A DNA stretch of 64,000 nucleotides from Mycobacterium sp. ACS4331 (GTDB taxonomy: Bacteria > Actinomycetota > Actinomycetes > Mycobacteriales > Mycobacteriaceae). Shown here one piece after another: positions 15,816 through 24,562 of this stretch. The number at the start of each line of letters is the position of its first letter. Position 1 is the stretch's first letter. The translations under genes and the position numbers were made by a program. Location: NCBI RefSeq assembly GCF_001667265.1, contig NZ_LZHW01000098.1:1-64000 (forward strand), in the 5' to 3' direction. Under the pieces are notes generated by a model. The model saw only the letters and a program-made list of their open reading frames with translations. It was not told where the DNA came from and did no database searches.

Positions 15816-16466
15816 ATGAGCACGCCGGGGGCAGGGGACTTCGTCCCGCGCACTCGCTCACTGACGACATTGGCGCGAGCAGTCCAGGACTGCCGTGGCT
15901 GTCCGCTGTATCGGGACAGCACCCAGGCAGTCTTCGGCCAGGGGAGACGCTCCGCGCAGGTGATGCTCGTCGGCGAGCAGCCCGGGGACCGCGAGGATCT
16001 CGCCGGTGAGCCCTTCGTGGGACCGGCGGGGCGGATCCTCGATGTCGCGCTGCAGTCCGCTGGCATCGACCGGTCCACGGTCTATCTGACGAACGCGGTC
16101 AAACATTTCAAGTTCACCAGGGAGGGCAAGCGCCGAATCCACCAGACGCCCAGCCGCACCGAGGTGGTGGCGTGCCGGCCCTGGTTGTTCGCCGAGATCG
16201 CCAGCGTGGAACCGGAGGTGGTTGTGCTCCTGGGCGCCACTGCGGCCAAGGCACTGATGGGCAACGATTTTCGCGTCACCGCTCATCGCGGTGAGGTGCT
16301 GCATCTGCCCGCTGGCGCGATTCCGGTCGAACTCGATCCGCTGATGGTGCCCACCGTGCACCCATCGGCCATCCTGCGCGGCAGACCGGCTGACCGCGAA
16401 ACGGCGTTGGCCGCGTTGACTGACGATCTCCGGCACGCCGTCGTCGGCCGAGCCGATCGGACATGA
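15816..16466 (+). CDS. udgX: UdgX, uracil-DNA-crosslinking glycosylase
   Basis: The 216-residue protein is a uracil-DNA glycosylase superfamily member of the UdgX type. It shows GEQPGDREDLAGEPFVGPAGR (motif 1) and the diagnostic R-loop KRRIHQTP with His109, the residue that in the M. smegmatis enzyme attacks the sugar and leaves the protein covalently bound to DNA after uracil removal. It binds an iron-sulfur cluster; Cys26, Cys29 and Cys120 are visible, and His96 stands where family 4 enzymes have a further Cys, so His may be the fourth ligand. The motif 2 equivalent is HPSAILRG. A SigF-like promoter precedes it. It is convergent with the DinB-like gene. Confidence 0.93.
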   Translation: MSTPGAGDFVPRTRSLTTLARAVQDCRGCPLYRDSTQAVFGQGRRSAQVMLVGEQPGDREDLAGEPFVGPAGRILDVALQSAGIDRSTVYLTNAVKHFKFTREGKRRIHQTPSRTEVVACRPWLFAEIASVEPEVVVLLGATAAKALMGNDFRVTAHRGEVLHLPAGAIPVELDPLMVPTVHPSAILRGRPADRETALAALTDDLRHAVVGRADRT

Positions 16467-16476
16467 GCGCGCGGGC

Positions 16477-16968
16477 TCAGACCCCGGCCGCTCCGTCAAT
16501 GCGTTCACGGATCAGGTCTGCGTGCCCGCAGTGGCGGGCGTACTCGGCGATCATGTGGGTGTAGATCCAGCGCAGGCTCACCTCGCCGCCACCGAATGGG
16601 CTGGTGTCATCGAGCGAACGCGATGCGCAGTTGGTGCGGGCATGGCCGATCTCGTCCTGCCAGATCTGCGCCGCGGTCCGGTAGGAGGACTGCGGCGACA
16701 CCTCGAATCCGCCGTCGTGGCCGTCGGGATGATCTCGTGGTCCGAAAATCGGTGGCGCGTCCTCGCCGGTGAGCACCCGGCGAAACCAGTTGCGTTCCAC
16801 CTCCGCGGCATGCTGCACCAATCCCAGCAGGGTCAGCTCCGACGGTGGCACGGACGCAGCGCGCAGCTGCTCGTCATCAAGTCCCTCGCATTTGGACGCC
16901 AAGGTCACCCGGTAGAAGTCCAGCCACTTCTCCAGCGTCGTGCGTTCATCAGCGTTCAACGGCGGCAT
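16477..16968 (-). CDS. DinB-like / DUF664 protein
   Basis: The 163-residue protein has the DinB four-helix layout: LEKWLDFYRVTLASKCEGLDDEQL, then LLGLVQHAAEVERNWFRRVLTGED, then a C-terminal IYTHMIAEYARHCGHADLIRERIDG. The His of LVQH and the two histidines around YARHCGH can make the metal site typical of DUF664/mycothiol-S-transferase-like proteins. ATG 16968 has GGAG six bases upstream; the open frame to 17274 is a chance extension. A thiol-S-transferase role is possible by fold and is not demonstrated. Confidence 0.85.
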   Translation of the reverse strand: MPPLNADERTTLEKWLDFYRVTLASKCEGLDDEQLRAASVPPSELTLLGLVQHAAEVERNWFRRVLTGEDAPPIFGPRDHPDGHDGGFEVSPQSSYRTAAQIWQDEIGHARTNCASRSLDDTSPFGGGEVSLRWIYTHMIAEYARHCGHADLIRERIDGAAGV

Positions 16969-17012
16969 CGGCCGCTCCGGCGACGTCACGCTCTCCGATG
17001 ATGCCACCCCAC

Positions 17013-18179
17013 TCACCCGGCGGTGTTCTGAGTCAGCGTCCGGATCAGCTCGATCTCCCGCGGCCGGTATGCGGAGCCGTCTGGGTGCAGGAGGTCGCTG
17101 AACCAGGTCTTCGGAGGTTTCGGGTAAGGCCGTCGCCACGAGTCCCACGGCAGATTGGTCTGGGTCTTCCCCGCGACGAGACCCCACGCGTACGCGCCGA
17201 CCCTGTGCCGTTTGGCGATCGGAAGAATGCCCTCGACGGTGCTGCCCAGGCTGCGGGCCAGGAACTCCGTGCACAGGATCGGCCGGCCCAGAGGCGCGAG
17301 TTCGGCGATGCGGTTCTCAAAGCCAACGGGTCCGGCATAGCTGTGAAACGAGATCACGTCGGATTCAGCGAGCTGGATGGCCGCCGCGGCCGTGCGACGC
17401 GCTGGATCCGACCAGTTCCCCTCCCAGACTCCACTGGTCAGGGGCTGTGACGGGGCCACCTCTCGGGCCCAGCGGAACACCTTGGGAAGCAGGTCGGCGA
17501 CCAACTGTTCCTTGTCGGCCCGTTCATGCCGCTTGTACTGCGGGGCCGGGTTGTCGGGCTCATTCCACAGGTCCCAGGCCAGCACCCGATCGTCGTCGCG
17601 GAACTGTGTCAAGACGCCCATGACGTAGTCGCACAGCAGGAGCCGCTGGCGGCGGTCGGCGAGGCGGGCAGCCCCGGGACTCTGCACCCAACCGGAGTTG
17701 TGTACGCCGGGCCGAGGCGCCCGCTGCCTGCCGGGTTTCGGCGCGGGATCCCAGCACGAGTCGAACAGCACGAACATCGGCTTGATCCGGTGCCGAGCGG
17801 CGATCGTCACGAACTGCGCCAGTCGCCGCTGGAACCCGGCGCGGTCCTGCGCCCACAGCTGATCATGCAGGAAGACCCGCACGGTGTTCAGTCCGGCCAA
17901 CCGGGCCCACCGCAGTTCTCGGTCGATCCGCAGTGCGTCGTAGGTGGTCGGCTGGAACATCTCCAGCTGGTTGACCGCGTTGGAGGTGATGAAGTTCGTG
18001 CCGACCAGCCAGCCCTGCCGGTCGTACCAGCGACGTGCGCGTTCGGGAGACCAGCGGTTCGGCGCTGCCGACGCCACGGCCGGCCGGGACAGCGCCACTG
18101 CGGGCGCCAACAGCAGGGGCAGTTTCAGAACATGTCGCCGGCGCACCTGCGCGGCGTGCCGTGGTGGCTCGGGGAGCAA
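17013..18179 (-). CDS. Secreted GH5-like glycoside hydrolase, Tat-type signal
   Basis: The 388-residue product carries a twin-arginine-like signal (VRRRHVLKLPLLLAPAVALS, then ASA). The TIM-barrel catalytic domain has WDLWNEPDN with the putative acid/base Glu and PILCTEFLARS with the putative nucleophile Glu, the pattern of family 5 retaining glycosidases. The start is unusual: TTG 18179 preceded by AAGGA at ideal spacing fits better than the upstream ATG 18383, which would add a non-signal extension. An internal GTG at 18146 is also possible. The substrate is unknown; cell-wall or plant glycans are possible. Cellulase activity should not be assumed. Confidence 0.83.
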   Translation of the reverse strand: MLPEPPRHAAQVRRRHVLKLPLLLAPAVALSRPAVASAAPNRWSPERARRWYDRQGWLVGTNFITSNAVNQLEMFQPTTYDALRIDRELRWARLAGLNTVRVFLHDQLWAQDRAGFQRRLAQFVTIAARHRIKPMFVLFDSCWDPAPKPGRQRAPRPGVHNSGWVQSPGAARLADRRQRLLLCDYVMGVLTQFRDDDRVLAWDLWNEPDNPAPQYKRHERADKEQLVADLLPKVFRWAREVAPSQPLTSGVWEGNWSDPARRTAAAAIQLAESDVISFHSYAGPVGFENRIAELAPLGRPILCTEFLARSLGSTVEGILPIAKRHRVGAYAWGLVAGKTQTNLPWDSWRRPYPKPPKTWFSDLLHPDGSAYRPREIELIRTLTQNTAG

Positions 18180-18531
18180 ACTGCAGTCCTTAGCGGCGTT
18201 GGTCGTCACAGGTTTCGCGCAGGAGAACTCAAGGAATTCGTCACCTTCAGAGCGGGCGCCGGGACGCCTCACGCACGAGACCGACTCGCGCACACCTGAA
18301 CTGGTCAGCGCCACAACGTCATTGAGCGGCGCACCGGCTCCGCCGGCAGCCGCGAGTCTACTGGCCGGGCGCCGTGGAGGCACATCCCCAGGTCAGCGTG
18401 CACCCACCCGGCCGCCGCGCGCGAAACCCCGTCGGTGTCGAGGCGTACAACCAGGGGGTTTGTGGGTATCTCCTTGTTGTGGCATCGATCACCACGCGTG
18501 ACCGCCGCCCAGCCAGGACAGGAGAAGCGCA
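18180..18531. other. Intergenic region between hydrolase and phoU
   Basis: This 352-bp divergent gap holds the promoters of the hydrolase and phoU. A GGGTAT at about 18466 has no matching -35 at 15-17 bp. Apart from the AGGAG before the phoU GTG I see no conserved motif, RNA gene or credible small ORF. Confidence 0.6.
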
Positions 18532-19209
18532 GTGCGCTCTGAATTTCACCGGCAGTTGGACGCACTCAACACGGACCTGGCGCAGATGTGCCACACGGCA
18601 GGTGCGGCAATGCATTTCGCCACCGAGGGTCTTGTCGCGGTGGACCTGGACTCCGCCGAACGGGCACTGTCCATGCTCGACGAGCTGTCGCTGATGAGGC
18701 GCACTGTCGAGCACAATGCACTCGCACTGCTCGCGCTGCAGGCTCCCGTGGCCAGCGACCTGCGCGCGGTCGTGGCGGCCGTACACATCGCGTCAGACGC
18801 CGACCGGATGGGGGGACTCGCGGCCCATGTCGCCCGCGCGGTGCGACGGCTCCACCCCACCCCGGTTCTGCCTCACGAGGTGGTCGGGCAGGTCGCCGAG
18901 ATGGGGAACCTGGCGACCGATCTCGCTGAGGACGCCGCCGCGGTCATCGAGGACGGCGATCCGGTTCGGGCCAGCCGCATCCGCGACGACGACGAGGCGA
19001 TGGACAACATGAACCGCGGTCTCTTCGCGACCGTGATGTCCCCGCAGTGGCACCACGGGGTGTCGACGGCCGTCGACATGGTTCTGCTCGGCCGGTTCTA
19101 CGAGCGGTTCGCCGACCACGCCGTGGCCATCGCGGCCCGGGTTCTCTTCCGCAGCACCGGTCGCGGCATCGCCGGCCACCCCCCGCAGGCCCGTGGCCAG
19201 GCATCCTGA
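18532..19209 (+). CDS. phoU: PhoU phosphate-signalling protein
   Basis: The 225-residue protein has two PhoU three-helix modules, each with the E/D-rich metal-binding motif (first HASDADRMGGLAAHVARAV-like, second ERFADHAVAIAARV). PhoU negatively controls Pst phosphate uptake and SenX3/PhoR signalling at the membrane. The start is GTG 18532 with AGGAG upstream. No pst genes are nearby, so this is one of the stand-alone mycobacterial PhoU copies. Confidence 0.93.
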   Translation: MRSEFHRQLDALNTDLAQMCHTAGAAMHFATEGLVAVDLDSAERALSMLDELSLMRRTVEHNALALLALQAPVASDLRAVVAAVHIASDADRMGGLAAHVARAVRRLHPTPVLPHEVVGQVAEMGNLATDLAEDAAAVIEDGDPVRASRIRDDDEAMDNMNRGLFATVMSPQWHHGVSTAVDMVLLGRFYERFADHAVAIAARVLFRSTGRGIAGHPPQARGQAS

Positions 19210-19422
19210 CCCGCAGCGGAGCAGCCCGCGCGATGACGTGGTGGAGCGCCGACGCCGGCGACCGGAACCCGATCTGGGTCCATGGGTCGCCTGCGGCGCG
19301 CGGACCGTCCCCGCCAGCCGGCCAGCACCAAACGGCGAATAAATATTGATGTGCTATGTATATTCAGTGATCCATCCGCGGTACGTCCGCTGCCGCGAGC
19401 CCGTCCCGAGCAGGGGCCGGGC

Positions 19423-20703
19423 ATGACAGCCGACGAGAAGCACAGTCTGGGTCGGACACAGCCCCGCAACGCAGTGGGCCTCATGTTCGACCCAGTCTTC
19501 GGTGTGCTCTTCTGGGGCAAGGTGTTCTCCGTCGTGGCGGTGTGGACACACAGCATCGTGGCGGCGATCGTGATGTACAACGCGACGCAGTCGGCCCTGA
19601 TGGTGGGTCTCGTGGGCGTCATGCAGTTCGGCCCTCAGCTGATCCTGACCCCGACGAGCGGCAAGTGGGCCGACACCGGGAACCCGGCCCGCCAGATCCT
19701 TGTCGGCAGGCTCCTGTGCGTCGCGGGGTCCGGGTCGACCGCGGCCTGGTTCTTCGTGTCGCCAGAACTGCACGGCATGCCGGCGGCCATGCCCGTGCTG
19801 ATCGGTTCGCTGTTGGTGGGACTTGGTTTCGTGGCCGGTGGACCGGCCATGCAGTCGATCGTGCCGAACCTGATCCGTCCCGGTGAGCTGTCCACGGCCA
19901 TGGCGCTGAACAGCATGCCGATGACGATCGGCCGCATCATCGGCCCTGCGGCGGGGGCCTACCTCGCAGCCCAGCTGGGGCCCGCCGTGGCATTCGCGGT
20001 CAGCACGGGCCTGCATCTGCTCTTCGCGCTTCTTCTGATCGTGGTGCGGTTCCCGGCGCCGCGTCCGCTTCGCGAGGGCGCCGACTACCGCGTGCGGGTC
20101 GCGGTCCGGTATGTGATGAGGGACCGCCCTCTGCTGTTGTCGCTGCTGGCGGTCACGGCCGTCGGCGTCGCGTCCGACTCGTCGATCACGCTGACGCCGT
20201 CCATCGCCGACGCGCTCGGTGGCGGACCCAGCCTGGTGGGGACGTTGTCGGCGGTGTTCGGCGTCGGTGCGGCGATCGGCATGGGAATGCTGGCGCTGCT
20301 GCGCGGGCGGATCGCCTCGGCTCGGGTGTCATCGATCGGCCTGATCGGCCTTGGTGCGGGGTGCGCGGTGCTCGCGGCCGCCTCGGCTCCGGCCGTCGCC
20401 ATCACGGGGTTCGCGCTGGCGGGCCTGGGCTTCGGCTGGGCCATGACGGGCCTGAGCACGGTCGTGCAGGAACGTGCACCCGAAGAATTGCGCGGCCGCA
20501 TCATGGCGCTGTGGCTGGTGGGCTTCCTGGGTTCGCGCCCCATCGCTGCCGCGGTGCTCGGTGGGACGGCCGATGTCCTCGGCGTCTACGCGGCCTTCGC
20601 TGTCGCCGCCGCGCTCTGCATCGGCATCGCGATGTGGTGCCGGCCCTCGACCCTGACAGGCGCGCTCCCGTCATCGGCTCACGGTGGCCCGCTCGCCGCG
20701 TAA
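19423..20703 (+). CDS. MFS transporter (MFS_3-like exporter)
   Basis: The 426-residue membrane protein has about twelve TM helices, a loop 2-3 segment TSGKWADTGNPARQILVGR and a second-half AVFGVGAAIGMGMLALLRGR, features of the enterobactin-exporter/MFS_3 (DUF894) group. The open frame extends to 19282, but ATG 19423 is the sensible N-terminus. The 213-bp upstream gap contains an unusually AT-rich patch (19338-19370) with TATATT that may be its promoter. Its 3' end overlaps the convergent TetR gene by 25 bp. Confidence 0.87.
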   Translation: MTADEKHSLGRTQPRNAVGLMFDPVFGVLFWGKVFSVVAVWTHSIVAAIVMYNATQSALMVGLVGVMQFGPQLILTPTSGKWADTGNPARQILVGRLLCVAGSGSTAAWFFVSPELHGMPAAMPVLIGSLLVGLGFVAGGPAMQSIVPNLIRPGELSTAMALNSMPMTIGRIIGPAAGAYLAAQLGPAVAFAVSTGLHLLFALLLIVVRFPAPRPLREGADYRVRVAVRYVMRDRPLLLSLLAVTAVGVASDSSITLTPSIADALGGGPSLVGTLSAVFGVGAAIGMGMLALLRGRIASARVSSIGLIGLGAGCAVLAAASAPAVAITGFALAGLGFGWAMTGLSTVVQERAPEELRGRIMALWLVGFLGSRPIAAAVLGGTADVLGVYAAFAVAAALCIGIAMWCRPSTLTGALPSSAHGGPLAA

Positions 20704-21263
20704 CCGCGGGTCATCCAGTACACCGTGCGGTCGAGCGCTGGCAGGATCTCGGTCACCGTGATCTCGCCGGCCGCGAATCGTCCCAGCAGCCCGTAGACCA
20801 CGCTGGAGACGACCGTGTCGAGATCCGCGATGAACGCGGGGTCCACGCCGTCGAGGATCTCCCGACCCGCGGGTGCCACGAAGTCCAGGCCGAAGCGGAA
20901 CAACTGCTGACCGTTGGGCGACGACCTGGCGCGGAAGTACGCCGCCAACATCCCCGGGTGGCGCTCCCAGGGTTCGAAGATCGCGCGAAAGAGTTCCATC
21001 AGCCCCTCGTAGAGCGAGCTGGCCGGCTGACTCCGCAACGGGGCCACGGCTGAGTAACGGTGCCGCTCCATCCATGCCTGCAGCGCCGCCAGGATCAGTT
21101 CGTCGCGAGTCGCGTAGCGCTTGTAGATCGTTGCGAGCGAACTGCGCGCCCGCCGCGCGACCTCACGCAGTTGCACGGCCTCATAGCCGTCGGTCTCCAG
21201 CATCTCCATGACGACGACCAGGATCCGGTCCTCGCCCCGGGCGTCTCCGCCAGCTTCGTCCAC
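20679..21263 (-). CDS. TetR family regulator controlling the divergent SDR
   Basis: The 194-residue TetR protein has an N-terminal helix-turn-helix (REVARRARSSLATIYKRYATRDELI) and a larger C-terminal ligand domain. The frame is open to 21338, but GTG 21263, with AAGGGG upstream, is preferred: the longer frame would run through two palindromic operators at 21289-21326. It is divergent from the mycofactocin-type SDR at 21359 with the operators in between, the classical repressor-target layout. Confidence 0.88.
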   Translation of the reverse strand: MDEAGGDARGEDRILVVVMEMLETDGYEAVQLREVARRARSSLATIYKRYATRDELILAALQAWMERHRYSAVAPLRSQPASSLYEGLMELFRAIFEPWERHPGMLAAYFRARSSPNGQQLFRFGLDFVAPAGREILDGVDPAFIADLDTVVSSVVYGLLGRFAAGEITVTEILPALDRTVYWMTRGYAASGPP

Positions 21264-21288
21264 CGCTGAGCACCCCTTGTCGCCGCCG

Positions 21289-21326
21289 AGTAACGCGGTT
21301 ACAGTACGCCCAGTAACACGGTTACT
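21289..21326. promoter_or_regulatory. Tandem TetR operators AGTAAC-N3-GTTACT
   Basis: AGTAACGCGGTTACA (21289-21303) and AGTAACACGGTTACT (21312-21326) are two copies of one palindrome, the second perfect. Their centres are 23 bp apart, about two helical turns, so two dimers could bind on one face. They fill the gap between the divergent TetR and SDR genes. Confidence 0.75.
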
Positions 21327-21358
21327 CCGCGTTCCCACCCGCAGCGAAGCGAGGTTTC

Positions 21359-22189
21359 ATGGGTCCTCTCGACGGCAGAGTCGCCTTCATCACGGGGGTC
21401 GCGCGTGGGCAGGGCCGCAGTCACGCGGTGCGCCTGGCCTCCGATGGTGCGGCCGTCATCGGCATCGACATCTGCGCCGACATCGCCTCCAACGGTTATC
21501 CGATGGCGACCAGAGACGAACTCGACGAGACCGTCGCACTCGTCGAGGCGGCAGGTTCCACGATGCTCGCATCGGTGGCCGACGTCCGCGACTTCCACGC
21601 AGTCAGGAATGCGATGGACGCCGGCGTCAAGCACTTCGGTCGCCTCGACATCGTCTGCGCCAACGCCGGCATCGCGCCGACGGCATTTCGCGAGATTGAC
21701 ATCGCCGAAGAACTCGACATGTGGAACGACGTCGTCGGCGTCAACCTGTCCGGATCGTTCCACGCCGCCAAAGCCGCCATCCCCCATCTGATCACCGGCG
21801 GGCGCGGCGGATCGATCATCTTCACCAGTTCCACCGCGGGACTGCGGGGCTTCGGCGGCATGCAGGGCGGCGGACTGGGTTATGCGGCCTCCAAGCACGG
21901 ACTCGTCGGACTCATGCGGGCGTTGGCGAACGCCCTTGCGCCATACAGCATCCGGGTGAACACCGTGCACCCGACCGCGGTCAACACCATGATGGCCGTC
22001 AACCCCGCCATGACGGCGTTCCTGGAGGCCTATCCCGACGGCGGGCCCCACCTGAAGAACCCCATGCCCGTCGACCTCCTGGAACCCGAGGACATCAGCG
22101 CGGCGATCGCCTACCTGGTGTCCGATGCCGCGAAGTACGTGACCGGCGTGACGTTCCCCGTCGACGCCGGATTCTGCAACAAGCTGTGA
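21359..22189 (+). CDS. Mycofactocin-coupled SDR oxidoreductase
   Basis: The 276-residue SDR has TGVARGQGRSHA, the mycofactocin-subfamily insertion (DICADIASN, then GYPMATRDELDET), NAG and catalytic YAASK. The ATG at 21359 has GAGG upstream. It is the first gene after the AGTAAC operators and is followed after 28 bp by a tandem CMD protein, probably in one transcript. The substrate is unknown; such SDRs oxidise alcohols with a non-exchangeable NAD. Confidence 0.9.
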   Translation: MGPLDGRVAFITGVARGQGRSHAVRLASDGAAVIGIDICADIASNGYPMATRDELDETVALVEAAGSTMLASVADVRDFHAVRNAMDAGVKHFGRLDIVCANAGIAPTAFREIDIAEELDMWNDVVGVNLSGSFHAAKAAIPHLITGGRGGSIIFTSSTAGLRGFGGMQGGGLGYAASKHGLVGLMRALANALAPYSIRVNTVHPTAVNTMMAVNPAMTAFLEAYPDGGPHLKNPMPVDLLEPEDISAAIAYLVSDAAKYVTGVTFPVDAGFCNKL

Positions 22190-22217
22190 GCGGGAGCAGC
22201 ACCGAGAACGGACACCT

Positions 22218-23021
22218 ATGACCACCACCGACGCCAGCCGCACCGACCGTTGCCGAAAGGCGTTCGCCGAGGTGATGACCGTTCCGGCACCGGCGGACAT
22301 CTCGCCCACGACAGCCAGGATGCTCGAGTTCGTCTTCGCCGACGTGTGGCAGCGGCCCGGATTGACCCGGCGCGAAAGGCGTTTCGTCACGCTGCCGTGC
22401 GTGGCCGCCGCGGACGCCGAGGCACCGTTGCGCGATCACGTGTACGCGGCATTGAACAGCGGGGACCTGACCATCGTCGAAATGCAGGAAGCAGTACTCC
22501 ATTTCGCGGTGTACGCCGGTTGGCCGAAGGCGTCACGCTTCAACATGGTCGTCGATGAGCAGTGGGCCCGCATCCACGGCGAGCGCGGAGTGCCGGTGCC
22601 GGCATCCGAGCCACTGCTGCCGCTCACGACGGCCAGCGACCCCGATGAGCGTCTCACAGCCGGCGAGCGGGCGTTCCAGGACGTCAACTGCCTGCCCTAC
22701 GCGCCGACTCGCGACAATCCGTTCCACGGCGCCGGAATCCTCAACTTCGTGTTCGGTGAGATGTGGCTGCGCCCGGGCCTCGGCATGAAGGAGCGCCGCC
22801 TGATCACGGTGGCGTGCGTCGCCTTCCAGGACGCGCCCTACCCGATCATGAGCCACGTGTACGCGGCGCTCAAGAGCCGCGACGTGTCCTTCGACGAGAT
22901 GGACGAGCTGGCACTGCATTTCGCCGCGCACTACGGTTGGCCCAAAGGCGCCAATCTCGCGCAGGTCATCGAAGAGCAGAAGCAGAGGGTCAGCGCCGAG
23001 TGGGCGGCCGAACTCTCATGA
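22218..23021 (+). CDS. Tandem carboxymuconolactone decarboxylase-fold protein
   Basis: The 267-residue protein is two CMD-like halves in one chain: residues about 30-105 (TRRERRFVTLPCVAAADAEAPLRDHVYAAL, then MQEAVLHFAVYAGWPKA) and about 175-255 (MKERRLITVACVAFQDAPYPIMSHVYAAL, then MDELALHFAAHYGWPKG). The two halves align over the LHFAxxxGWPK motif. There is no CxxC, so it belongs with gamma-CMD-like proteins and not AhpD-type thiol enzymes. It sits behind the SDR in the operon and overlaps the convergent P450 gene by 6 bp. The reaction is unknown; an isomerase or decarboxylase role in ring catabolism is plausible. Confidence 0.85.
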   Translation: MTTTDASRTDRCRKAFAEVMTVPAPADISPTTARMLEFVFADVWQRPGLTRRERRFVTLPCVAAADAEAPLRDHVYAALNSGDLTIVEMQEAVLHFAVYAGWPKASRFNMVVDEQWARIHGERGVPVPASEPLLPLTTASDPDERLTAGERAFQDVNCLPYAPTRDNPFHGAGILNFVFGEMWLRPGLGMKERRLITVACVAFQDAPYPIMSHVYAALKSRDVSFDEMDELALHFAAHYGWPKGANLAQVIEEQKQRVSAEWAAELS

Positions 23022-24296
23022 CCGGGTGAACTCGATGCGCAGCTCGCTGAGACCACGCAGCAGGAAGGTCGGCTCGTAACGCAGGTTGCGAGCACCGGCG
23101 GGGCCGTGCACGTTCTCGTCGAGCCGGATCTCGCTCATGCGATCCAGCATCCGGCGGATCGTGATCTGGCCCTCCACGCGTGCCAGCGGAGCCCCGGCAC
23201 AGGTGTGGATGCCGCGACCGAACGCGATGTGCTCCCGCACGTTCTTACGGTCCGGCCGGAACTCGTGGGGATCGTCGAACTTTCGGGGATCACGGTTGGC
23301 CGCCCCGAGGCACAGCATCACGATCGTCCCGGCCGGAAGCCGCTCGCCGCCCAGCGTCGTGGTCCTGCGCACCAGGCGGAAGTCGACCTTGGTCGGCGAG
23401 TGCATCCGCAGCGCCTCCTCCATGAACGTCGGGATGCCGTCCGGGTTCTCCCGCAGCCTCTGCTGGAACTCGGGACGGTCGGCGAGCACCAGCACGGCGG
23501 CGCTGAGCAGCTTGGTCACGGTCTCCTGCCCCGCCGCGAACAGGAACGTGGCGGGCTTGACGACCTCGATGAGTTCGGGTGTCGAACCGTCCGGGTAGAG
23601 CGCCGTGGCCATCCCCGACAGCACGTCCTCCCGCGGCTGGCGGCGCCGCTCGGCGAGGTACCCGGCGAACTTGTCGTCGAGGTACTGCAGCGGGTCGAGG
23701 CCCACCGGTTCACCGTCGAGCGCCCCCACCCGGTTGCCCTCTCGGGGCTCACCCGCGCCGAGGGCGGCCAGGAACTCGGGACGGTCCTCCTCCGGCACCC
23801 CCAGCAGGTCGATGATTGCCGAGGTGGCGAACGGTTTGGCGTACTCGGACAGGAACTCGCATCGGCCATTGTCGATGAACTGGTCGAGTTGGTGGTCCAC
23901 CAGTTGCCACATGTAGTCCTCGTTCTCCTTGAGCCGACGCGGCGTCAGGAGCCGGCTCAGCAGGGAACGGGCCTTCTCATGCGCAGGCGGATCCATCACG
24001 ACCATGTGCTCATGAATGGGGAACTCGTGGCGATGCGCCTCGATGAGATCGCTGATGTCGTCGCCCACCGGCTCAAACGGCAGCGGCGGGAACGGTCCAC
24101 CGATGGCGTTGACCGCCGAGAACGTGTCGTGGTCCTTGAAGGCCGCCATGACCTCTTGGTAACCCGTCACGGCCACCACGCCGTAGTGCGGTTCACGGTA
24201 GACAGGGTTCTTCTCACGCAACGCGTCGAAGTAGCCGTAGGGGTTCTGAGCGATATCGGGGTCGGAGAAGAAGTCGGCTGCTGCCAGGTCCGTCAT
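23016..24296 (-). CDS. Cytochrome P450
   Basis: The 426-residue P450 has the I-helix oxygen-binding segment AAGQETV, the EEALRMHSP (ExxR) motif and the haem-thiolate loop FGRGIHTCAGAPLAR with Cys as axial ligand. The frame is open to 24551 but overlaps the ferredoxin gene; ATG 24296 gives a normal-length class I P450. A 3Fe-4S ferredoxin is encoded 34 bp upstream on the same strand and is the likely electron donor. The pair is divergent from a TetR gene, with a TGATCGATCGATCA site between them. Substrate unknown. Confidence 0.92.
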   Translation of the reverse strand: MTDLAAADFFSDPDIAQNPYGYFDALREKNPVYREPHYGVVAVTGYQEVMAAFKDHDTFSAVNAIGGPFPPLPFEPVGDDISDLIEAHRHEFPIHEHMVVMDPPAHEKARSLLSRLLTPRRLKENEDYMWQLVDHQLDQFIDNGRCEFLSEYAKPFATSAIIDLLGVPEEDRPEFLAALGAGEPREGNRVGALDGEPVGLDPLQYLDDKFAGYLAERRRQPREDVLSGMATALYPDGSTPELIEVVKPATFLFAAGQETVTKLLSAAVLVLADRPEFQQRLRENPDGIPTFMEEALRMHSPTKVDFRLVRRTTTLGGERLPAGTIVMLCLGAANRDPRKFDDPHEFRPDRKNVREHIAFGRGIHTCAGAPLARVEGQITIRRMLDRMSEIRLDENVHGPAGARNLRYEPTFLLRGLSELRIEFTRS

Positions 24297-24330
24297 GGAC
24301 GGGCCGTCCTTTCGTGAGTCGATGGTGTGT

Positions 24331-24543
24331 TCAGCACTGTTCGTCGATGACGCTGATCGCGCCGCGAGGGCACGCGTCAACGGCAGCCAGTGCCAGCTGC
24401 CACTGCTCTTCGTCTGAGGGGGCTTCGACGCAGACCGCCACCTCCTCGTCGGAGAGATCGAACAGCGCGGGCGCGGATTCCAGGCACAGCGCATGCCCCT
24501 CACACAGGTGGGGATCCACCCAGACTCTCCTGTGTCCCGCCAC
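24331..24543 (-). CDS. 3Fe-4S ferredoxin, P450 redox partner
   Basis: The 70-residue ferredoxin has C14-x5-C20 (CEGHALC) and a later C-P, the three-cysteine arrangement of the 3Fe-4S ferredoxins that feed mycobacterial P450s. His in the second-cysteine position of the usual CxxC marks the 3Fe form. The start is GTG 24543 with AAGGGG at good spacing. It is first in the ferredoxin-P450 operon and has a palindromic operator 20 bp upstream of its start. Confidence 0.92.
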   Translation of the reverse strand: MAGHRRVWVDPHLCEGHALCLESAPALFDLSDEEVAVCVEAPSDEEQWQLALAAVDACPRGAISVIDEQC

Positions 24544-24562
24544 TGCGACACCCCTTCGCCCC

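Noticed and set aside
18450..18480. GGGTAT ahead of phoU as a SigF promoter
   Set aside because: No GGTTT-like -35 at 15-17 bp; the GGTTT present is only 2 bp away from the GGGTA.
24297..24309. GGACGGGCCGTCC palindrome just before the P450 ATG
   Set aside because: Short, GC-rich and only 13 bp; could fold in the mRNA, but chance occurrence is likely in such DNA.
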